Positions 40,359 through 48,837 of a stretch of DNA of 64,000 nucleotides are shown in pieces. A model generated the notes under the pieces. It was not told the DNA's origin. It did not search any database and saw only the letters and a program-made list of their open reading frames with translations. The stretch lies in the NCBI RefSeq assembly GCF_051857475.1, contig NZ_JBPZGZ010000001.1:806001-870000 (forward strand). Direction: 5' to 3'. Within the stretch, counting starts at the first letter, position 1. Every line of letters starts with the position of its first letter. The position numbers and the translations under genes were made by a program. This DNA comes from Pelomonas sp051857475 (GTDB lineage: Bacteria > Pseudomonadota > Gammaproteobacteria > Burkholderiales > Burkholderiaceae_C).

Positions 40359-40610
40359 ATGCGAGCCCAAGACATCCTGCCCGACAGCCAGAACGAGGTT
40401 GAGCTCGAAGGCGTCGTCGTCCGCAAGGGCACCGTAGGCGCCTTTCTTACCAATGCGCGTGCCTGGACAAGCTCCCCACCGGGTTCGGAGGAGCGCCTCA
40501 ATGCCGAACAAAGCATCGGTCGAGATCTGCCCGCCCTCCGCGCCCTGGGTCTGTTCGAGGCATTCAACGTTCGCGACGACGCGCTGAAGGCCTGGATCGA
40601 CGCTCACTGA
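40359..40610 (+). CDS. Small unknown protein divergent from the AraC pseudogene
   Basis: ATG 40359 follows ACGAGGAGCC. The 83-residue product MRAQDILPDSQNEVELEGVV continues VRKGTVGAFLTNARAW and ends KAWIDAH. It is a compact, soluble, acidic protein, probably of one domain, unrecognised. Its gene is divergent from the decayed AraC gene with 44 bases between starts. Confidence 0.6.
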   Translation: MRAQDILPDSQNEVELEGVVVRKGTVGAFLTNARAWTSSPPGSEERLNAEQSIGRDLPALRALGLFEAFNVRDDALKAWIDAH

Positions 40611-40645
40611 AGAGATCGGGGGCCGCCTGGTGCCCAGGCGCCCTC

Positions 40646-41218
40646 TTACGCCGTGCGCGCGGCGATCTGCAGTCGATCCAGGATTTCCGCGCGCTTGATG
40701 CCCAGCTGGATGAGCTGCTGGCTTGCGGCACGGATTTTTCGATCCAGGTCGACGGCCAGCGCCGCGATCTCCCGATTGCCCGATTCGACAAGCGCGGCGG
40801 CCTGCCAGGCAGCATAGGAATCCTCGGCCAACCCGACGAGGATGTTCACGCCGGGGATGTAGTCGGTCATGGCCTTGCGCTTCAGCTCCGCGACGATGCC
40901 CTGCTTGAGCAGGGACAGCATCGTCTTGACGTGCCCGTCTTCAAGCCGCGTGCCGCTCTTGGCGAACTTGCCGTAGAGCTCATGGACGACGACCTGGTAG
41001 AGGGAACTCGCTCCCTTGAGCTCGAAGGAGTTCACGATCACGTTGAGTGGAATCAAGGTGACGTTGGCCATCACGCCAACGATGCCCCAGGCGCTGGCGG
41101 AGGCCCTGGCGCTGGCCAGATCCATCTGCGCGCTCTGCAGCAGAGCTATCCCCTCCTGGATGGCGAGCTGCTTTCTTCCAAGCATTGCGAACTGGTGTGC
41201 CTGATGCGCCATCTCCAC
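40646..41218 (-). CDS. Unknown helical protein with hydrophobic segments (190 residues)
   Basis: The protein is mainly helical with moderately hydrophobic segments (ASAWGIVGVMANVTLIPLNV, IPGVNILVGLAEDSYAAWQA) and amphipathic helices at both ends. It could associate with membranes or form oligomers. It is the last gene before the chromosome segment. No family recognised. Confidence 0.55.
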   Translation of the reverse strand: MEMAHQAHQFAMLGRKQLAIQEGIALLQSAQMDLASARASASAWGIVGVMANVTLIPLNVIVNSFELKGASSLYQVVVHELYGKFAKSGTRLEDGHVKTMLSLLKQGIVAELKRKAMTDYIPGVNILVGLAEDSYAAWQAAALVESGNREIAALAVDLDRKIRAASQQLIQLGIKRAEILDRLQIAARTA

Positions 41219-41598
41219 GGTGGACCTCCGTCTTTCGTTCTGCCTTGCGACGGCTCATGCTGACATCGCCGCGCCGTGACCGCATCCACAGAAATCGCTA
41301 GCCGCACCGCCCTCTGGGCATCGCGGCCTGCATGTCTCAGGGAGCCGACTTGCCGCGACGGTGGCATGTCAATGACAAGAATTGACTTTAAGAAAGCTTT
41401 TCAAGCATTTGATAGATATGGGTATTTGTGAAGTCTTCTAGAGGAGATGAGCGTAGACCGCTGGCCCCAGATGGCGGCCTCGCGATCCGGTGTCTGTCGG
41501 TACCGCATCGTTCCATGCCTGCAATGCATAGGGTTAACCCTTGTGATGCCTGGTAAAAACCCTAAGATAGCGTTGCATCAACAAAGAAAGGGAAACAA
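41219..41598. promoter_or_regulatory. Non-coding region with probable promoter for a 27-residue gene
   Basis: No gene is seen over 380 bases. Just before the short ORF, TTGTGA and TAAGAT stand 16 bases apart (about 41540-41567), a fair sigma-70-type promoter. The part around 41380-41440 is A/T-rich. Confidence 0.4.
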
Positions 41599-41682
41599 AT
41601 GGAACTGCTCATCGTTGCTCTGGCGCTGTCCACCGTGGCCGTCATCGCTCAACTGGCTGACATCACCAACAAGCGCAACTGA
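41599..41682 (+). CDS. 27-residue single-helix membrane peptide
   Basis: ATG 41599 is preceded by AAAGAAAGGGAAA. The product MELLIVALALSTVAVIAQLA continues DITNKRN. It is one hydrophobic helix with a basic end. A promoter-like sequence stands in front and an intrinsic terminator follows 19 bases after the stop, so this is a complete small transcription unit. Function unknown. Confidence 0.55.
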   Translation: MELLIVALALSTVAVIAQLADITNKRN

Positions 41683-41701
41683 AATCGCTTCACACCGTCC
41701 G

Positions 41702-41732
41702 AAGGGCTGCATCTGCAGCCCTTTTGCTTTTC
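41702..41732 (+). terminator. Intrinsic terminator
   Basis: AAGGGCTGC and GCAGCCCTT pair around a very short loop (ATCT), followed by TTGCTTTT. It ends the 27-residue peptide unit and insulates the galactose operon. Confidence 0.85.
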
Positions 41733-41843
41733 TGGCGCCGAAAGAACCCATACGAAATCCCTATAGCTGTCAGCAAAGAATCGATATTTCAGAACTAGCA
41801 GCCCCTCCTAAGCTGACGGCCGTTCCTGTTGCAGACACGGCCC

Positions 41844-42992
41844 ATGCGAATCACCAAGCTGACGACCTACCGCCTCGCGCCGCGGTGGATGTTCCTGAAG
41901 ATCGACACCGACGCCGGCATCAGCGGCTGGGGTGAGCCCGTCATCGAGGGCAAGGCTCGCAGCGTCGAAGCCGCGGTGCACGAGTTCGAGCCCTATCTGA
42001 TCGGCCAGGACCCGTCTCGCATCAACGACCTCTGGCAGGTCATGTACCGCGGCGGCTTCTACCGCGGCGGCGCCATCCTGATGAGCGCCATCGCCGGCAT
42101 CGACCAGGCGCTGTGGGACATCAAGGGCAAGGTGCTCGGCGCGCCCGTCCACGAGCTGCTGGGCGGCCTGGTACGCGACCGGATCAAGGTCTATTCCTGG
42201 GTCGGGGGCGACCGCCCGGCCGACGTCATCCGCGACATCCAGCGGCTGCGCGAAGGCGGCTTTGACACCTTCAAGATGAACGGCTCCGAGGAAATGGGCC
42301 TCATCGACAGCGCCCGCAAGGTGGACGAGGCCGTGGCCCGCATCGCCGAGATCCGCGAAGCCTTCGGCCACGACATCGAGTTCGGCATCGACTTCCACGG
42401 CCGCATCGGCGCGCCCATGGCCAAGGTGATGCTGAAGGCGCTCGAGCCTTATCGCCCGCTGTTCGTCGAGGAGCCGGTGCTGGCCGAGCAGGACGAGGCC
42501 TATGCACGCCTGGCCGAACATACCGCCATCCCGCTGGCGGCCGGCGAGCGCATGTACTCGCGCTTCGAGTTCAAGCGCGTCTTCCAGGCTGGCGGCCTGT
42601 CCATCGTGCAGCCCGACCTGTCGCATGCCGGTGGCATCACCGAGTGCATGAAGATCGCCTCCATGGCCGAGGCCTATGACGTGGCCCTGGCACCGCACTG
42701 CCCGCTCGGCCCCATCGCGCTGGCGGCCTGCCTGCATGTGGACTTCGTGTCGCACAACGCCGTGCTGCAGGAACAGAGCATGGGTATCCACTACAACCAG
42801 GGCGGCGAGCTCCTCGACTATGTGGTGAACAAGGAAGACTTCCACATCGAGGACGGCTATATGAAGCCGCTGACCCGGCCGGGCCTGGGTGTGGTGGTCG
42901 ATGAGGAGAAGGTCATTGCAGCCAGCAAGGTGGCGCCGGACTGGCGCAACCCGCTGTGGCGCCATGCGGACGGCAGCGTCGCGGAATGGTGA
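41844..42992 (+). CDS. dgoD: D-galactonate dehydratase
   Basis: From ATG 41844 the protein is 382 residues, the exact length of E. coli DgoD. It is an enolase-superfamily enzyme: metal ligands lie in FGIDFHGRIG (Asp, with the catalytic His two residues on), FVEEPVL and AAGERMY. The second catalytic His is in APHCPLGP. It converts D-galactonate to 2-dehydro-3-deoxy-D-galactonate. It is the first gene of the galactoside operon, with translational coupling to dgoK. Confidence 0.95.
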   Translation: MRITKLTTYRLAPRWMFLKIDTDAGISGWGEPVIEGKARSVEAAVHEFEPYLIGQDPSRINDLWQVMYRGGFYRGGAILMSAIAGIDQALWDIKGKVLGAPVHELLGGLVRDRIKVYSWVGGDRPADVIRDIQRLREGGFDTFKMNGSEEMGLIDSARKVDEAVARIAEIREAFGHDIEFGIDFHGRIGAPMAKVMLKALEPYRPLFVEEPVLAEQDEAYARLAEHTAIPLAAGERMYSRFEFKRVFQAGGLSIVQPDLSHAGGITECMKIASMAEAYDVALAPHCPLGPIALAACLHVDFVSHNAVLQEQSMGIHYNQGGELLDYVVNKEDFHIEDGYMKPLTRPGLGVVVDEEKVIAASKVAPDWRNPLWRHADGSVAEW

Positions 42993-43894
42993 TGACGAAC
43001 ACCAACGCCAAACTCATCGCGCTGGACTGGGGCAGCACCCGGCTGCGGGCCTTTTTGCTCGGGACCGACGGCACCGTGCTGGAAACGCGGCAATCGGAGC
43101 AGGGCGCTTCGACGCTTTCCGGGGAGTCCGCTTTCGCACAAGCGTTCGCTGCGATCACGACCGGTTGGACCGCCCTCCCCGCGCTGGCCTGTGGCATGGT
43201 CGGCAGCCAGCACGGCTGGCGCGAGGCGCCCTATGCGCCCTGCCCGGCCGATGCCGCGGCACTGGCCCGCGCGGCCCTGCAGGTCAAGGACAAGCTCTGG
43301 ATCCTGCCCGGCCTGATGCGCGACGGCGCCCAGCCCGATGTCATGCGTGGCGAGGAGACGCAGATCGTCGGCGCGCTGGCCCTGCACCCCGAGCTGGCCG
43401 CGCAGTCCTGCCTGGTCCTGCCCGGCACGCATTCCAAATGGGCTCGCGTCGGCCAAGGCCGGGTGACGGGTTTTGCCACCCACATGACCGGCGAGCTGTA
43501 TGCGCTGTTGCGCCAGCATTCGGTGCTGTCGCGCCTGATGCCGGCCGACGGCAGCGCCCCGCCCTCCCCCCAGGCCTTCCTGGCTGGCGTGGATGCGGCG
43601 CGCGAAGACGGTGCCTTGAGCCATCAACTGTTCGCCGTGCGCACGCTGGGCCTGTTCAAGCGCTTGCCGCCCGCGGACCTGCCCGACTACCTCTCCGGCC
43701 TGCTCATCGGCCATGAGATCGCCCACGAACTGAAGGCCGGCGCGCCCGAGTGCCTGGCCCTGATCGGCGACCCGGCTCTGTGCGAGCGCTATGCCCTGGC
43801 CCTGGGCCGCTTTGGCGTCCACGCGCCACTGCAACTTGACAACACCGCGCCCGCCGGCCTCTGGCAGCTGGCGCAAACCATGGGGCTTGACTGA
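42992..43894 (+). CDS. dgoK: 2-dehydro-3-deoxygalactonokinase
   Basis: The 300-residue protein starts at ATG 42992, sharing a base with the dgoD stop (TGATG); ATG 42986 is also possible. It has the sugar-kinase/ASKHA motif ALDWGSTRLRAFLL at the N-terminus, and the DgoK-type LPGTHSKWARV in the middle. It phosphorylates 2-dehydro-3-deoxy-D-galactonate at C6. Confidence 0.94.
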   Translation: MTNTNAKLIALDWGSTRLRAFLLGTDGTVLETRQSEQGASTLSGESAFAQAFAAITTGWTALPALACGMVGSQHGWREAPYAPCPADAAALARAALQVKDKLWILPGLMRDGAQPDVMRGEETQIVGALALHPELAAQSCLVLPGTHSKWARVGQGRVTGFATHMTGELYALLRQHSVLSRLMPADGSAPPSPQAFLAGVDAAREDGALSHQLFAVRTLGLFKRLPPADLPDYLSGLLIGHEIAHELKAGAPECLALIGDPALCERYALALGRFGVHAPLQLDNTAPAGLWQLAQTMGLD

Positions 43895-43895
43895 C

Positions 43896-44513
43896 ATGCT
43901 CGACCCGGCACTGCAACAACTCCCCCTCGTGGCCATCCTGCGCGGCGTCAAGCCCGACGAGGTCGAGGCCATCGCCGACGGCCTCTATGCCGAAGGTTTT
44001 CGCGTCATCGAGGTGCCGCTGAATTCGCCCCAGGCCCTGGACTCCATCGCCCGCCTGGCGCGGCGCATGCCGGCCGATGCGCTGATCGGCGCCGGCACCG
44101 TGCTCAGCGCCGACGCGGTGCGCGATGTGCAGATCGCCGGCGGTCGCCTCATCGTCATGCCTCATGCCGACGTGGCCGTCATCCGCGTCGCCAAGGCGCG
44201 CGGCATGGCCTGCGTGCCGGGCGCGGCGACGCCGACCGAGGCCTTCGCGGCTTTGCAGGCCGGTGCCGATGCGCTCAAGCTCTTCCCGGCCGAACTCGTC
44301 ACGCCGCCCGTCGTCAAGGCCATGCGCGCCGTGCTGCCCAAGGAGCTGCGTCTGCTGCCGGTGGGCGGCATCACGCCAGAAACCATGGCTATCTACCGCC
44401 GTGCCGGCGCCAACGGCTTCGGCCTCGGTTCTGCCCTCTATGCACCCGGCCTGAATGCGTCCGAAGTGGCGCAAAGGGCCAAGGCCTTCGTGCAGGCCTG
44501 GCACGCGTTCTGA
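43896..44513 (+). CDS. dgoA: 2-dehydro-3-deoxy-6-phosphogalactonate aldolase
   Basis: From ATG 43896 the protein is 205 residues, like E. coli DgoA. It is a class I KDPG/KDPGal aldolase: Glu in VAILRGVKPDE region, GAGTVLSADAV, and the Schiff-base Lys in ALKLFPAEL. It splits 2-dehydro-3-deoxy-6-phosphogalactonate into pyruvate and glyceraldehyde-3-phosphate, the last step of the De Ley-Doudoroff route. Confidence 0.95.
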   Translation: MLDPALQQLPLVAILRGVKPDEVEAIADGLYAEGFRVIEVPLNSPQALDSIARLARRMPADALIGAGTVLSADAVRDVQIAGGRLIVMPHADVAVIRVAKARGMACVPGAATPTEAFAALQAGADALKLFPAELVTPPVVKAMRAVLPKELRLLPVGGITPETMAIYRRAGANGFGLGSALYAPGLNASEVAQRAKAFVQAWHAF

Positions 44514-44550
44514 AGCGCGGCCGCACAAAACAAAGACAACGGAGACTCCC

Positions 44551-46956
44551 ATGAACCGCATCCTGACGCTGTGCGCAGGGCTGGCGCTGGCCGCGCTTGG
44601 CCCGACGGCCAGCGCCGACATGCTGCTGAAGCTGGATGCCCGCGCCGACGCGCCAGCGCCGACGACCGGCCATCTGCAGCTCGGCACGGCCCGCACGCCC
44701 AAGGGCCAGACCTTGGCCGTCCACAGCCAGTACCTGCTGAAGGACGGGCAGCCCTGGCTGCCGGTCATGGGCGAGTACCACTTCAGCCGCGCACCGGCCT
44801 CGCAATGGGAGACCCAGCTGCGTCTGATGAAGGCCGCTGGCCTGGACATCGTCGCCAGCTATGTGTTCTGGAACCACCACCAGGAGCAGCCCGGCGCCTT
44901 CAACTGGAAGGGCAACCACGACCTGCGCCGCTTCGTGCAGCTGGCCCAGGCCGCCGGACTGCAGGTCGTCGTGCGCCTGGGCCCCTGGGCGCATGGCGAG
45001 GCGCGCTATGGCGGCATCCCTGACTGGGTCGTCGACAAGATGCCCACCCGCGGCAACGACCCGGAATACATGGGCCATGTCGAGAAGCTCTACGCCGAGA
45101 TCGGCGCCCAGCTCAAGGGCCTGCTGTGGAAGGATGGCGGCCCCGTCATCGGCGTGCAGCTGGAGAATGAATACAACATCCGCGGTGCCGGCCGTGGCGA
45201 GGAGCACATCAGCGCGCTGAAGAAGCTGGCGCTGAAGGCTGGCCTGGATGTGCCGCTCTACACCGTCACCGGCTGGGACGGCACGGTCTACCCGTCCGGT
45301 CAGGTCACGCCCGTCTTCGGTGGCTACCCGGACGAGCCCTGGGCGACCAGCACGACGGAGCTGGCTCCGAAGGAAACCCACGCCTTCCGTTTCGACACCC
45401 GCGTCAGCGGCGACCTCGGCGCGCAGACCCAGGCGCACGAGCCCGGCACCGCCGAGAGCGACAAGGACAAGGTGCCCTTCCTGGGCGCCGAATACGGCCC
45501 CGGCCTGCCGGCCATGTACCGGCGTCGCACCCTGGTGTCGCCCGACGACATCGCGGCCATGCTGCCGGTGCAGCTGGGCTCGGGCGTCAACCTGTTCGGC
45601 TATTACATGTTCCATGGCGGTCGGAACCCGGTCGCTGGAACTGGAATTGGCGGCACGGGCCTCGAGGAAAGCACGTTGAGCGGTGGCTACAACGACACCC
45701 CGCGCATCAGCTACGACTTCCAGGCGCCCCTCGGGCCCGACGGCCAGCAGCGCCCGGTGCTGACCAAGCTGCGTCCCTTCCACTATTTCCTGCGCGACTA
45801 CGGCGCCCGGCTCGCGACGATGACGGTGCGCCAGCCCGGGCGCACGCCCGCCAACCCAGCCGATCTGCAGACGCCGCGCTGGGCCGTGCGCGCACGAGGC
45901 GACAGCGGCTTCCTGTTCTTCAACAACCATGTGCGCCAGTACGCCCTGCCGGCCCAGGGCGGCGTGCGCTTCGAGGTGCAGTTGCCTGGCGGTGCGCTGA
46001 CCCTGCCCAGCCACCCGATCGACATCCCGAGCGGCGTCTATTTCATCTGGCCGCTCAATCTCGATCTCGATGGCGTGAAGCTGCGCTACGCCACGGCACA
46101 ACCCGTGGCGCGGCTGGACGCGGGCGCCCAGGGCATCGTGCACGTCTTCGCGCCGACGCCAGGCGTGCAGGCCGAGTTCGCGTTGGCCGATGGCATCAAG
46201 ACCATGTCCTCCGACGGCGGGCAGTTGCTGACTCTCGGCAAATCGGGCGGCCGTGCGGTCAGCGTGCTGCTGCTGTCTCAAGAGGAGGCCTCGCAGCTGC
46301 AGATCCTGGACATCGCCGGCCAGCGCCGCCTGGTCTTCAGCGAGCAGCAGGTCTGGGTGGCCGAAGGCAAGCTGCAGCTGCGCGGCCTGGCCACCGAACC
46401 CCTGCATGCCGCCGTCTTCCCTGCCCTGCCCCAACCCAAGGCGCCGGGGTTGCAAGTCAGGCTGGACGGTCCATTGCAGCATCTCGAATTCAAGGCCGGG
46501 GCTGCCGAGCCGACGCTGCAGGTCACCGCCACGCGCCCGGCTCGCAACGCACCACCGGTGCTCAAGGGTGGCCTGGCCCATGCGGCCGTCCAACCCGTTC
46601 CCGAGGCCTTTGCCAGCGCCGCGACCTGGTCGCTGAAGCTGCCCCAGCCGCTGGCACCCAACGCCGAGGACGTGCTGCTGGAGCTGGACTTCGTCGGCGA
46701 CATCGGCCGCGTCTTCGCCGGCCCGCGAATGCTGGATGACTGGTATTACAACGGCCAGCGTTGGCAGATCGGCCTGCGCCAGTTTGCGCTGAAGCCCGGT
46801 GCCGAACTGCAGCTCAGCGTGCTGCCGCTGCGCGCCGACGCGCCCATCTACATCGACGCCGCCCACCGCCCGGTCTTTGCCAGCGGCCAGACCCAGGTGG
46901 CCGAGCTGCGCGGCGCCCGCCTGCTGCCCATCCGCCGGGTGGCCATCACGCCATGA
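44551..46956 (+). CDS. Exported GH35 beta-galactosidase
   Basis: The 801-residue protein starts at ATG 44551 behind GGAG with a signal peptide (MNRILTLCAGLALAALGPTA then SAD). The N-terminal GH35 catalytic domain contains the acid/base Glu207 in GVQLENEYN and the nucleophile Glu314 in FLGAEYGPG. The long C-terminal part is made of beta-sandwich-like domains. It releases galactose from beta-galactosides such as pectic galactan side chains or lactose in the periplasm or outside. Its position inside the dgo operon links hydrolysis to catabolism. The stop overlaps the next gene by 4 bases. Confidence 0.92.
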   Translation: MNRILTLCAGLALAALGPTASADMLLKLDARADAPAPTTGHLQLGTARTPKGQTLAVHSQYLLKDGQPWLPVMGEYHFSRAPASQWETQLRLMKAAGLDIVASYVFWNHHQEQPGAFNWKGNHDLRRFVQLAQAAGLQVVVRLGPWAHGEARYGGIPDWVVDKMPTRGNDPEYMGHVEKLYAEIGAQLKGLLWKDGGPVIGVQLENEYNIRGAGRGEEHISALKKLALKAGLDVPLYTVTGWDGTVYPSGQVTPVFGGYPDEPWATSTTELAPKETHAFRFDTRVSGDLGAQTQAHEPGTAESDKDKVPFLGAEYGPGLPAMYRRRTLVSPDDIAAMLPVQLGSGVNLFGYYMFHGGRNPVAGTGIGGTGLEESTLSGGYNDTPRISYDFQAPLGPDGQQRPVLTKLRPFHYFLRDYGARLATMTVRQPGRTPANPADLQTPRWAVRARGDSGFLFFNNHVRQYALPAQGGVRFEVQLPGGALTLPSHPIDIPSGVYFIWPLNLDLDGVKLRYATAQPVARLDAGAQGIVHVFAPTPGVQAEFALADGIKTMSSDGGQLLTLGKSGGRAVSVLLLSQEEASQLQILDIAGQRRLVFSEQQVWVAEGKLQLRGLATEPLHAAVFPALPQPKAPGLQVRLDGPLQHLEFKAGAAEPTLQVTATRPARNAPPVLKGGLAHAAVQPVPEAFASAATWSLKLPQPLAPNAEDVLLELDFVGDIGRVFAGPRMLDDWYYNGQRWQIGLRQFALKPGAELQLSVLPLRADAPIYIDAAHRPVFASGQTQVAELRGARLLPIRRVAITP

Positions 46957-47843
46957 CGCAAGCGCTTGACCTCGCCCTGGCCCAGACCGCCACGCTGGGC
47001 GAAGGCCTGCTGTGGCGAAATGGCCGCTGGTGGTGGACGGACATCGAAGGCGCCACGTTGAACGCCTGGCGGCCTGGCGATGCAACGGCCCTGGCCTGCC
47101 GCCTGCCGGACCGGCTCGGCAGCTTCGCTCATTGCCGTTCGGGCCGCGTGCTTCTCGGCCTGGCCAAGCGCATCGCCCTGGCGACGGTGGGCGACGAACT
47201 GGAGTTGGGCCAGTTGCAGACGCTGGCGCCGGTCGACGCCGCCGAGGCCCGCACCCGCGTCAACGACGGCCGCACCGATCGCAGTGGGCGCTTCGTCTTC
47301 GGCACGCTGAACGAAGCGAAGGAGAAGCGCGCCATCGGCAGCTTCTATCAATACTCCATGCTGCACGGCCTGCGGCGCCTGGCCCTGCCGGCGGTGGCCA
47401 TTGCCAACAGCATCTGCTTCAGCCTTGACGGCCGCACGATGTACTTCTGCGACACGCTGACCCAGCGCATCCAGCAGTGCGACTACGACACCGCGACCGC
47501 CCAGGTCGGCAACATTCGCCTGTTCACCCAGATGGACAGCAGGCAGGCTTGGCCCGACGGGTCCGTCATCGATGCCGAGGGCTGCCTGTGGAATGCCCAG
47601 TGGGGCGCCGGACGCGTGGTGCGCTACGACCCGTCGGGCAAGGCGATGAGCGTGTACGCGGCACCGGCTGCCCATACGACCTGCCCCGCCATCGGCGGCG
47701 AAGGCCTGGACCAGTTGATGTTGACCACCGCCCGCAGTGAGCTCAAGCGCGAGGCCCTGGCCGCCCAGCCGCTGTCCGGCAGCCTGTTTGGAACACGCCT
47801 GCCCGGCAAGCTGGGGGTGGCCGACGCCCTGTTCGAAGACTAA
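46953..47843 (+). CDS. SMP-30/gluconolactonase-family sugar lactonase
   Basis: A 296-residue beta-propeller lactonase. Family landmarks are LGEGLLWRNGRWWWTDIEG at the N-terminus (metal-binding Glu and the W-TDI strand), RVNDGRTDRSGRFVFGT and CFSLDGRTMYFCDT. It opens the lactone made by the sugar dehydrogenase of the same operon, most likely D-galactono-1,4-lactone. L-arabinonolactone is an alternative because the pathways share enzymes. No signal peptide, so it acts in the cytoplasm. Confidence 0.88.
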   Translation: MTQALDLALAQTATLGEGLLWRNGRWWWTDIEGATLNAWRPGDATALACRLPDRLGSFAHCRSGRVLLGLAKRIALATVGDELELGQLQTLAPVDAAEARTRVNDGRTDRSGRFVFGTLNEAKEKRAIGSFYQYSMLHGLRRLALPAVAIANSICFSLDGRTMYFCDTLTQRIQQCDYDTATAQVGNIRLFTQMDSRQAWPDGSVIDAEGCLWNAQWGAGRVVRYDPSGKAMSVYAAPAAHTTCPAIGGEGLDQLMLTTARSELKREALAAQPLSGSLFGTRLPGKLGVADALFED

Positions 47844-47855
47844 GGAGACGACAAG

Positions 47856-48836
47856 ATGATGAAGATGCAACGCCGCGCCCTCACCCTCGCCCTGCTGGCC
47901 CTGCCGGTGGTCGCGGTGGCCGCCGATCCGGTCAAGGTCGGCTTTCTCGTCAAGCAGGCCGAGGAACCCTGGTTCCAGGACGAATGGAAGTTTGCCGAAC
48001 AGGCCGCCAAGGACAAGGGCTTCACGCTCGTGAAGATCGGCATCCCCAATGGCGAGAAGATGATGGCCGCCATCGACAACCTGGCGGCGCAGAAGGCCAT
48101 CGGCTTCGTCATCTGCGCACCCGACGTCAAGCTGGGCGTGGCCGTGAATCGCGCCGCCAAGCGCCACAACCTCAAGGTCATGTCGGTGGACGACCAGCTC
48201 GTCGATGGTGCCGGCAAGCCCATCGCCGACATCCCCCACATGGGCATCTCGGGCTACGAGATCGGCAAGCAGGTGGGCCAAGGGTTGCTGGCCGAGATGA
48301 AAGTGCGCGGCTGGAAGCTCGATGAAGTCGGCGTGCTGCGCGTGGCCTTCGACCAACTGCCCACCGCCAAGGACCGCACCATGGGCGCCGTCGATGCGCT
48401 GAAGGCCGCCGGCGTACCGGCCGCCAATGTCGTCGACGCCCCCCAAGCCAAGACCGACACCGAGAGCGCCTTCAACGCCGCCAACATCGCCTTCACCAAG
48501 AATGCCAAGTTCAAGCGCTGGGTGGCCTTCGGCCTCAACGACGAGGCAGCCCTGGGCGCGGTGCGCGCCGCCGAAGGCCGCGGCATCAAGCAGGACGCCA
48601 TGCTGGCCATCGGCATCGGCGGCAGCCAGACGGCGCTGAACGAGTTCACCAAGCCCACGCCGACGGCCTTCTACGGCACGGTGCTGATCAGCCCCAGGCG
48701 CCATGGCTACGAGACGGCCGTCGCCATCTACGAGTGGGCCACCGCCGGCAAGACGCCGCCGCCGGTCACGCTGACCAGCGGCACGCTGATGACGCGCCAG
48801 AACCAGGCCGAGCTCAGAAAGCAGATGGGCCTCTGA
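47856..48836 (+). CDS. Periplasmic sugar-binding protein (AraF/ChvE-type)
   Basis: The 326-residue protein has a signal peptide (MMKMQRRALTLALLALPVVA then VAAD) and the type I periplasmic-binding fold: VKVGFLVKQAEEPWFQDEWK at the start and LNDEAALGAVRAAEGRG later. It resembles L-arabinose-binding protein AraF (329 residues), which also binds galactose. It delivers the sugar to the ATPase/permease encoded next. It follows the lactonase by 12 bases. Confidence 0.9.
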   Translation: MMKMQRRALTLALLALPVVAVAADPVKVGFLVKQAEEPWFQDEWKFAEQAAKDKGFTLVKIGIPNGEKMMAAIDNLAAQKAIGFVICAPDVKLGVAVNRAAKRHNLKVMSVDDQLVDGAGKPIADIPHMGISGYEIGKQVGQGLLAEMKVRGWKLDEVGVLRVAFDQLPTAKDRTMGAVDALKAAGVPAANVVDAPQAKTDTESAFNAANIAFTKNAKFKRWVAFGLNDEAALGAVRAAEGRGIKQDAMLAIGIGGSQTALNEFTKPTPTAFYGTVLISPRRHGYETAVAIYEWATAGKTPPPVTLTSGTLMTRQNQAELRKQMGL

Positions 48837-48837
48837 A

